A stretch of 64,000 bases of DNA, from the NCBI GenBank assembly GCA_033964015.1, contig CM066919.1, positions 186,001 to 250,000 of the forward strand, given 5' to 3'. The notes beneath the pieces are model-generated. The model had not been told where the DNA came from and did no database searches. It saw only the letters and a list, made by a program, of their open reading frames with translations. Positions 33,338-41,900 of this stretch are shown one piece after another. Both the position numbers and the translations under genes were made by a program. The DNA is from Scolanthus callimorphus. Taxonomy: Eukaryota; Cnidaria; Anthozoa; Actiniaria; Edwardsiidae. The number at the start of each line of letters is the position of its first letter. Within the stretch, counting starts at the first letter, position 1.

Positions 33338-33702
33338 ATGAGGTGTCTGGCTTTGTTTCTCCTTCTCAATCTCTTGTGCCTGCCAGCGGTATTCAGTCAC
33401 TACGTACTACTTCTGGACAACCCTATGCGCAAAAGACTGCACCGCGCGAAACAGCATAGCGACTGGATCAGCCAAGCGCAATATAATCTCGAACAGTAAG
33501 TCGTAGATACAAATCGAGTATCAACCTCCAAATCGTTCTAGATTTTCTAGGTTTCAGAGAATTCATTGTTAATCATAATGCATACTCTCTTTTCCACAGG
33601 GATCCCAAGCCGAAGGCCAAGTTCCCTCAGTTCCTCCCAGGCTCAGAAAGGAAACGTGGGACTTATTTAAAGGAAAGCGTAACTAATTCGATAGAGGAAT
33701 AA
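33338..33702 (+). CDS. Small secreted protein, candidate processed peptide precursor
   Basis: Two exons, 33338-33495 and 33600-33702, join across a 104-bp intron (GTAAGT...TTTCCACAG) in matching phase to give 86 residues ending in TAA. Residues 1-20 are a textbook signal peptide (MRCLALFLLLNLLCLPAVFS), so the product should enter the secretory route. The rest has no cysteine, ruling out the usual disulphide-rich toxin fold. Basic clusters at 31-33 (RKR) and 70-72 (RKR) could be convertase sites releasing a peptide of about 36 residues that contains HSDWISQAQYNLEQ and KFPQFLPG. A likely 5' UTR acceptor (ATATTTTCAG) lies 22 bp before the ATG. AATAAA overlaps the stop codon. I do not recognise the family. 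A different frame across the first exon (33166-33459) is open but has no comparable support. Confidence 0.5.
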
Positions 33703-34470
33703 AAAGCGACAAGAACCAAGAAGATAGTATTAACATAACTAAGGCGCATCATAATTAAGCCAGTAAACTGATTCACTATAGTGTGTAAGTGTTGTATTGC
33801 TTATCCGACTGTCAACTGAGGGCACATCCACGAGTCCTAAGGGACTTGTCATTATTTACCGGGTTGGGGGGGGGGGGGAGGGCTCCCATTTTGTTCAAGC
33901 AAGGCTAAAAAAAAATTAGGACCCTCCCCTTGAAATTAACAAAACAAAATGTGACCCTCCCCCAGTCGTAGGTAAAAAAATGGGACCCTCCCCCATGTAT
34001 TTTATTTCTGAAAAACCTGTCAGATAGACTATTGTCCGAGTGATGCAATGTCTCTTTCATTCTTCTTAATAGCAGAAATACTTTTTTCTTAATTCTATTA
34101 AAGCTAAGGAACCGCAGTTATTATTTATCGCCTCGATTATTTACGTGAGGATTTTGGGTAATACACTAGAAAAATGCAGTGATCCTCCCTCTATAAGTAC
34201 AATGATTAACTTAATCTTACCTCTCCCGTCCCCTATTTGACCTACTGAACACATTTTACAGAAAAGGGCGTCACATATCTTTCGAATTTTGATAAACGCA
34301 TTTCATCAAGCCTCAGAGAAAGGGTAGATGAACATGTTTTGTGTACGGTATAGTAAACAAAGCCTGTCAGGAGCCCAGGAAGTACGCTACCTCAACTATA
34401 TAGGTTAGATGAAAGCTTCTATTGATGGGCTCCTGAGCCAACAAGGTTATATATTCAAGCGCACATATAT
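33703..34470. other. Intergenic interval with repeat fragments
   Basis: A poly-G run (about 33866-33878) and CCCTCCCC-rich DNA, a fragment of the 520-bp repeat (34280-34370), and otherwise nothing I can assign. Confidence 0.5.
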
Positions 34471-34477
34471 ATTCAAG

Positions 34478-35120
34478 GGAAGCACGGTTGGTCCAGCGTT
34501 ACGGCGTTGGGTCTCTCACCGCTGTGTTCCAGGTTCGACTCTCCTGGCCGGGACAGAGGAAATTTTCTTTCTGTTCGGGTCTCGGTCGAAACTGCACGGG
34601 CACACAACGGAGCTGTTCCTCAAAAAGCTGTTCCTCACCCCCTTCGCTGCTGGCTGGCAAATATTTATCGCGGTCTCTTGCTGGCTGGCAAAAATTCATC
34701 GCCTTCCGTTCCTGGCAAAAATTTATGCATATCGTCTTTGCTGGGAAACACAAGTTGCTCATGGATGTTGAAAAATGAAATTTTAAGTGACAGCACTTAA
34801 AAATGCACTTAGTTATTAGTGCTCGTTTTTAAGGATACCCGATTTTTTATAAGTATTTCGGGCTTCCTGTGTTAATGTTACTCTCCTGGCTGGGAAATTT
34901 TTTTAACACCCAGCTGCTGGCTGGGAAAAAATGAGACCCTCTCCTGGCAAAAAGGAACAGCTAAATTTTTGCCAGCAACTTTTAAAACATGTATTTATAT
35001 GCTCTACGCGCGTAGAAATGTCCAAATACGCCATTTAAACGCATTTTAACCAGGGGGGCTCGTTGTGTGCCCGTGAAACTGGTCCATATTGTGAGTTGAA
35101 CTCTGTTCTACTGTGTTTCA

Positions 35121-35152
<32 letters not shown>

Positions 35153-35310
35153 CGTCTCGCCTTTCCATCCTTCCCAGTTCCAGGGGGGACGTTAAAGAAC
35201 CACTGGGGACGTAATAAACCCTCTGGCAGTGACCACCCTCAGTGTCTGTGCTTATGACCGCTTGGCTGCCAGTGGCGCCCTTAGGACAATAACCAATAAC
35301 GGGACCTCGG
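34478..35310 (+). mobile_element. tRNA-derived SINE split by a MITE
   Basis: The head has an A-box-like TTGGTCCAGCGTTACGG and, 35 bp on, a B box GGTTCGACTCT, giving a tRNA-like 5' region (about 34483-34555). The body resumes after the inserted MITE with a tail containing CTTTCGGATGAGAC, TTAAACCGAGGTCCC-like and GGACGTTAAAGAACC strings typical of invertebrate SINEs. RNA polymerase III would transcribe it. A related SINE tail lies at 60560-60700. SINEs move with LINE machinery supplied in trans. Confidence 0.75.
34595..35075. mobile_element. MITE inserted into the SINE
   Basis: Inverted ends CACGGGCACACAACG-GAGC and GCTCGTTGTGTGCCCGTG, 481 bp, flanked by AAACTG on both sides (34589-34594, 35076-35081). 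Removing it rejoins the SINE (gtcgAAACTGGTCC). The interior repeats GCTGGCTGGCAAAAAT. Frames of about 90-120 codons crossing it are artefacts. Confidence 0.85.
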
Positions 35311-35319
35311 TTTATTGTC

Positions 35320-35800
35320 CAACGCAATTCAGCTTACGAGCTGCGAGGTTGGGGAGTCGGTCGCACATACAACTGCGCGCCGCAAATGACGAAGTCATTA
35401 ATAATCATGTGCGCGGAGCGTCGTCCAACGGACCTGAAATGATAGGCCTGGCGGGCAAGTCACTATGTGTTTGAAAGAAGACCCCTTAGGTAATCGTGAG
35501 TTTTCGACGTTACAAGCATAACAATTTGTTATTTGGGCCGCGTTTCACGCACATGAATAATAACTTCATCATTTGCGGCGCGCAGTTGTGCGCATGAATA
35601 ATATAACTTCGTTGGGCGACGCTCCGCGCACATGATTATTAATGAATACTGTTTATACGTTTTATATCTGAAATTTTCATGGAGGAGTGTGAATCGGTCA
35701 TGCCTGGTCATAAAGCCTGGTCATGTCTGGCTGATTTTCTCTCTCAATTTTTTTGAAACCAGAATTCCGCTCTGCATGGTGTGTAACACGCGTGATACAT
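35320..35800. repeat. Diverged fragments of the 520-bp and 25.8-kb repeat families
   Basis: CAACTGCGCGCCGCAAATGACGAAG and GGCCTGGCGGGCAAGTCAC are inverted relative to the tandem array. From 35640 the sequence follows the 25830/26160 region (TTTATACGTTTTATATCTGAA, AATCGGTCATG, TGGTGTGTAA). Confidence 0.6.
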
Positions 35801-36004
35801 CTTGCTGGTCGGCCATACACTAGTTGGACTTGCAGGGAACCAGTATTATTGACCAACAAATTGTGGGGAGACTACATGTACGAATGGCTGCTTTGACAAA
35901 TCGCTACTAAATGCTGCCTGCCTTGAAGGCGCTCGCCGGGCGGTAGCGATAGTTCGTTAGTTCGGTTGTGAGAAGCTTTTTTTTAAACCTTAACCTCTGT
36001 GACC

Positions 36005-36985
36005 TCTGTAAACACCTGAAGTTATATGCAAAATTTTTCTGTAATATTAGCGGTTCTGTTCCAGTCGGGCTACTTTCATTGTTTTAGCACCACACTTGAA
36101 GGGACAGACGCTAATTGGAACAAACCAATTACAGAACTAATTGAACTTAAGAGCTTCACTACATAATAAACAGTATTAAGAGCAACCAAAGGCAATTTGT
36201 TTACAAAGGCTATAAACCAGAGAAAATATTTTCTGGTCTTGCTACTTGCTGGCTATAAAAGACAAGACACGGACCCAGTCTATCCGAACTTCTCTGAGGC
36301 AATTATAAAGGTAACGTTTTTTCATTCATTTTTACGATAATTTGTTAAATTCATCGAAATACTTAGTGTTCTAGAAGGAACAGAATTGATGCCCTATGGC
36401 ATTTGAAGTTTCATAACAGTTCGAGGAAAGTATATCACTTAGTTTAGTCCAAATAGCAAGAATTGAAATATAATTGGTGCAAAATATTGCTCGAGAAAGT
36501 CAACCCAAGTAACATGAAGTACGTTTTCAGTCTTTTAGGAAACTTCACAAACAATATGCGACGTTTTATTATTACCGTTTTGAATCGCTGACCAAAGTAA
36601 GTTTGACTTTCTTACATGACTAAATCTTGGCATTTTCTCAACGTAAACATTCAGCACTAGTTTTCAATGCAAGTTGCGCAAATTCACTTATGCTTAAGTG
36701 TTCTGTTCGATTTCTAAAACGAAAAGTTATATCTGCTTGCTGTTTTTCGCCACCATGTTTGGTGTATTCTGCTGTTTACAGCGTTTCATAGCGACATGAG
36801 ACAAAAGCGTATTTAAGATGGCCCATGGAAGCGTCAAAATTAATCTACAAGATGATTTGTCTTGATAATTTAGCCATGGCACTGATATTGAAGATCGGAG
36901 GCAGTTTTTTGAACATGTCACACGGGCGTGTGGAAAAATTCACGACAGCAATCCAAGCAATTATAGAAGTTATAATTTAATGTGC
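36005..36985 (+). repeat. Paralogous segment of 29890-32110 lacking the CACTA element
   Basis: The segment from CCTGAAGTTATATGC to GCAATCCAAGCAATTATAG matches 29906-30294 joined to 31620-32110. It includes the promoter cassette and about 650 bp of downstream intron-like DNA. It gives the pre-insertion state of the foldback element. Confidence 0.8.
36252..36310 (+). promoter_or_regulatory. TATA promoter and first exon, cassette B2
   Basis: GGCTATAAAAGACAAGACAC followed by GGACCCAGTCTATCCGAACTTCTCTGAGGCAATTATAAAG (written in parts elsewhere as blocks) and a GTAACG donor. The next splice acceptor with coding sequence downstream is TTATTTCAG at 37462-37470, 29 bp before the roadblock ATG. A transcript from here could therefore splice into the dynein light chain gene. 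Confidence 0.4.
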
Positions 36986-37263
36986 TTGAATAATTATTTC
37001 TATTCAAACGGTAATCCGAAAAGCGCCAACTAATTTAGCAAAAGATTTCAAACCGAGAATTGCTGTGAAGCGTGCACGACGAGCAAGCAGATGCAAACTA
37101 TACTAAGAAAGGGTCCTCTCCTCATCGTAGGTGAACTCAAAGCTGTGAACACACGACCGCTATAGGTAGAGGACAAGTTCTAAAAAAACTGAGTTGTCTG
37201 CGTCGTGACGCCTAGACATGAAATTATAAGGCAACCAAAGATTGAGATTTATGTTAAACGCAG

Positions 37264-37320
37264 TGTTACGAAACGTTTTCTGCTGACGCTTCGAGCGTTA
37301 GTCCTTCGTCACGACCGCTA
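37264..37320. repeat. Widespread invertebrate CGAAACGT/GACGAAGG repeat
   Basis: CGAAACGTTTTCTGCTGACG and CTTCGAGCGTTAGTCCTTCG are the two halves of a short palindromic repeat common in marine invertebrate genomes. It has no coding content here. Confidence 0.55.
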
Positions 37321-37498
37321 GAAAAGGAGAGGCTGGAGAACTTTCTGTATGCCTAGTTCTCAGCAATTTGCGTTTGGATTATCACAGATCTATCCTTCAT
37401 TTACCGACATGCATTGTGCGCGTGCATAACTTAGCTGGGAATCGATCCATTAAAATGTGCTTATTTCAGGTTTCCGCACGACCCACCTGCGAGAAAGA

Positions 37499-37843
37499 AT
37501 GACGTCACGTGACGAGGTCGAGAAAAGACTTGAGCGTATCCAGACCCACAAGGGAGTGATAGGTACCGCGGTGATAAATCCCGAGGGGAAAATCCTCAGA
37601 TCCTCACTAGACAACACGACGACAACCCAGTACGCGAGCATGTGTAAGACACTGTCCATGATATCCCGCGGGACCGTACGGGACACGGATCCCGAGGACG
37701 AGTTGGTGAATCTGCGCATACGGACTAAAATGCATGAAATCATGATTGTCCCATCGCCGAGGACCCCTGAGGGGTATTACTTTATCGTGGCGCTACAAGG
37801 CATTAAAAACGGGCAGGAGCTTAGCGCGGCACCGCTTATATGA
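37499..37843 (+). CDS. DYNLRB: Dynein light chain, roadblock family
   Basis: A single-exon coding region of 114 residues, ending TGA. Roadblock/LC7 light chains dimerise on the dynein intermediate chain and take part in cargo binding and motor assembly. The start MTSRDEVEKRLERIQTHKG, the NPEGKILRSSLDNTTTTQYA stretch, TVRDTDPEDELVNLRIRTK and HEIMIVPSP...YYFIVALQ follow the animal proteins (96 residues in human DYNLRB1) in order. This copy has a short insert before YYFIV (RTPEG) and a C-terminal extension of about 14 residues (IKNGQELSAAPLI). The ATG at 37499 follows a consensus acceptor at 37470; the exon is open back to it, so an upstream exon (5' UTR or a short N-terminal extension) is expected. 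An ATTAAA lies at about 38119. Confidence 0.93.
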   Translation: MTSRDEVEKRLERIQTHKGVIGTAVINPEGKILRSSLDNTTTTQYASMCKTLSMISRGTVRDTDPEDELVNLRIRTKMHEIMIVPSPRTPEGYYFIVALQGIKNGQELSAAPLI

Positions 37844-38933
37844 TGCCATACATCCTCGTACAAGAAAGCCCCCTCCAAGTTTCCTACCCGGTAAGAGGCG
37901 GGCTGCATCCATCATATCGACCGTGTCAGCATCTTTAGGGAAAATTCTTGGTTCTGTCTAATTTCTAGGATGACTTAAACAAGAGAGGAGTGATATTTGT
38001 AACTATGAGGATATTTTAGACGGGGATATTTTTTCTAAGGGTAAAGTGTAATGTACAGATAAGTTCTGTGACATAAATGAAGAAAGAAAGAGATGTTTTA
38101 CCCGATAGAGTTTTCCTCCAATTAAAAATTATAACATTGTCAATTTATTTGACGCTTTGCACTACTTTGCACTACGTTTTCAAGACTCGAAAACTTTTAT
38201 GAGCCGCTCCACCCCACTCCCCCCCTTTCTCCGCATTATATATACGTTTTCTTCATATCAAGAAAGTGCTGTCGTTTTTATGGCAAATCCGCGCGGGTTG
38301 CCTGTGGTGTTCAAAACGTGACTCAGGCCCCTCGGCGGGGGGTAAAAACAAAATGGCTACCAAGAGAAGGATGTTTCTAATAAGGAAGTTTTGCAACGTC
38401 GGCAAAACGACAGCTTTTGGCGAAATTTTCTTGATATGATTTTTATTTTATCAGTATCTGTCTTTGTGATGATTATTAGAGAGCATAATATCTATGTATG
38501 TATCATTACCAAGTACTCTAATAAAATATATCTATGTCTATATCATAAAAACTGCTCGTCCCAACATTAGGTACGGATTATCTAGGCACTCGATAGGTTC
38601 GGGCCAAACCAGTCCAACTTGATTTAACTGCGCGTGCAGTATTTGTTGAACGCGCCATCATGCTGATAATGTTGAATGGGGTGTCAAACCAAAATTCAAC
38701 ATTATCCCTCGTTTTGTAGCTAAGTTGTGTTTTGTAGTTGTCCAAACGACTTTACGCGCGCACAGCGAAACGGTGTTTTCATTGGTTCTTTTAGCGCGCG
38801 CGCTGATGATGGCGCGTTCCATGTTATATACTTTTATGCACCCATGGCTGAGAGCCAATCAGAATTCGAGAAACGCGCGTCGTGGTATAACAGTTTGTCT
38901 ACTGGACATCCTAGCTACTGGCGTCATCTGCGT
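37844..38933. other. 3' flank of roadblock and intergenic DNA
   Basis: Probable 3' UTR to about 38150, then AT-rich DNA. The 38.75-38.88 kb part carries GCGCGC-rich and CCAATCAGAATTCGAGAAACGCGCG motifs with a TATA-like gttatatac. Frames here (for example 38725) lie antisense to the end of the membrane-protein gene. Confidence 0.5.
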
Positions 38934-41900
38934 TCACGTCCACCACCAAATGGCTTCCAGACACGACTTATCGTTTTCCTCGTCAATCGACACGCCCACT
39001 TTCTTGCTAGCGAGGGACAAGTACGAGCATAAACTTGCACAGATTAAGATAGACGATACAATGGCGGCCCCGATCAGTACAGGCAGGAGAAGAAGGCAGA
39101 TGATTATGTACATCAGTATCATTGGGAGAACACAGCATAATCCTGCGAACGGAATGCGCACACGAATAAGAATAATATACCAACAATAATTCTCCAAAGG
39201 GAAGATAGATAATGGAAGACTAGACGCAAAGTGTCGCGGTAAAGATGTTACCAAATCAGTTGGATAAATTGACGTAATTGTCAATATTGCCTAGAAACGC
39301 CGTATGCGATTGACACCTAAGCACAGTGCACGAAGCACGGCAAAACAGTGAATATCCTTCGATATTCCGAGTTTCATGAGCCATTCAGAGCGCGCGGAAT
39401 TGTATATCTACTCCCATCTGTGGATACTAATTCGACAGCCTAGTCGTAAGAGGGGCTTTACGTATCCCCTGGAACATTTATGGAAATATTCATCCTTAGC
39501 ATGTCTAGATTCAGGTGTCAACTGTGTCAACAGCTCAAAAAGGTGTTCCACGGGGTTTCATTCTGCCATATTTTAAAATTTCTAAAAACTTAAAGATTCA
39601 CTTTGTTACGTGATCTGTTCATCAGTGCGGCATTTAAGAGAAAAAACAATCTAGAAAGTTGTCCTAATATGCCACTACGATCCATGATTTTACATTTTGA
39701 AGTCTCTAATCAACTAAATACACGTATTTTTTGAGACTTTAGCATTTTCTCAGACTCGTACCCCCAGTCGCTAAAATAATTGAGAAAAAAAGAAACAACA
39801 AGGGTGGAAAAGAGTGCGATGCGCCAAGACTTCTGGGAAGAGAAATGAGGGCGCGCAAGAAATTGTGGGAAGAGCGCCGTCATTTCTCCTTCCCAAGTTC
39901 CCTTGCGCGCCCTCATTTTTGCGCCTTCTTGTTCCTTTTTGCTTAATTATTTGCAACGGGAGAGGGTGTGTCTGGAACCTAGAAATTCCAAGGGGGAGGG
40001 GTGATATTCCAGGGACATTTTAGCCAAAAATTGATTTTCCAGGGTATTTTGCCTGAAAAATTGGAAATTCCAGGGGAGGGGGTCTTTTTAAAAAGTGCTG
40101 TTCAAAAATGCAATCAGCCATTGTGCGCTGAAGCCGCTCATAATCCATCTTACCTTTACCCTTGAGACTGTACCATTTATATTCACCATTAACACCAAAC
40201 AAGAACTTGAACACGAGAGCACAACACGTTCTATCCTCCTTGTCATACTGTGATTTAGCCCGCGTATAGTCCACTCGTCCCCATGCGTTCTTCTCAAGTG
40301 AGGATTTATTAGACACACGCGATGAAGTGCTGATTTTCTTTTCTCGTTTTGCCGGTTGAATGTTTGAAGACGTATTTCGAGTCGAAGGTTGTCCTGTGTC
40401 AGGCTGCTGTTCGGTTTTTGCTCTCAACGGAAAAACTTCTTCTTCAGACTCTTCTTCATCATCATCGTCTTCATGAATATCTCTAAAAAAAGAGCAACAA
40501 TTAAAAGTGAAATGACTTATCCGATATCAACATGCGAAGGTTAAATCATGTGATATGGGGCCACTGTCATATTGTTCGACGTCTTTCTGTAACTCACAGA
40601 TAGAGGTGGCGGAGCACATTTCCCTTTGGTAAACGGTCAAAAGCATCCGAAACCAATTCACTCGCAGCGCAATTAATTCGCGCACTTGTTAGGGTTTGGG
40701 TTAATGGTTAAGGCCGGTTTACACTTGCGATTTTTGTTGCATTTGTCGCGGCGATTTTTCTCGCGCGGAGTTGCAATTCCAACTCTCTAGTGTAAAGTAG
40801 GTGCAAATCCGGTGCGATTTCTGTGCTCTCTTTTCTTCAAATCGCATCAGGTTGCAAAGAGTTTCGAACATGTTTGAAATCTCCGCGCGACATCACGCGA
40901 CAAAAATTGCGGCAGATCGCGCCGAGTTGCACATAGTTTACATTAGTGATTTTGAGTTGACGCGTACGTGCGAGAAAAATCGCCGCGACTCGTGCGACAA
41001 AAATTGCAGCAAAAATTGCTAGTGTAAACTGGCCTTTAGTAATCAAAGTTACCTTCTATAACACGTTACGTCGGTTGCATCTACCGTCCACACGCTCGAA
41101 AAAAAACATGTTTTGACAGGTGAACTTCAAAGTTTGCCTGCCCATGCGTAAAGCTTTGGTGACGCTCGTGAGGTAAAAACTGAATTTCCTAATGACCAGA
41201 AAAACTATGAAGCTGTTTAGTATTATTATTGAAGCAATCAGAATATTAGCTTTTTTATGATTATTGTTGCAGCGAAATTGCAGACTTGAATTGTGACAAA
41301 AACGTTCAAGATTTCCCGTCAAAATATTCAAATTCCAAGGTCAAAGGTTTTGAAGTTTTATGTGCCGACAGAACATATTTTTCCGGGCGCGTGGATGGGT
41401 AGATGCAACCAACGGTAGTCAATGTTCGCGGCGCCCCCTTTTTCGGGAGATTTTCCCCAAATCCCTATGTTCCCGACAAAAGAGTAAATTACTCTTGATT
41501 CTCACCATACGCCCCCTCCCCCCTCCCCTTCCGTGGATCCGCCCCTGAAGGTGTACTCACTGTTTTCTCTCGTAGAATATTTCTGTGTAGGACTTGATAG
41601 TGACAACATGGGCTTGAGAGCGTCTCCTGATAATAAAATAAGGCCAATAAGCATCAATAAGGTCTAGTGTAAATGAAAGCTCCTGTTGATGGGTCCCTGG
41701 CTAGACCTAGTGCAGTGGGCGGGCCGAGGTTTAGAGTGCAGGTGAAGACACCTGTTAGTGGACTTCTGACTCTGTTGACAGGGTCTGTTTGTAGTGGGCA
41801 CGTGATTGATCACGTGCATAACATGTGCGAGAAACGTGCAAGTCTGGAGACTCGGGGGAGAGCGAGGGTTCACTGAGTCTCAGAGATCGTGATGTTGTGA

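Noticed and set aside
34409..34800. Overlapping frames of 96-120 codons
   Set aside because: They cross the SINE head and the inserted MITE in three frames at once; no protein signal.
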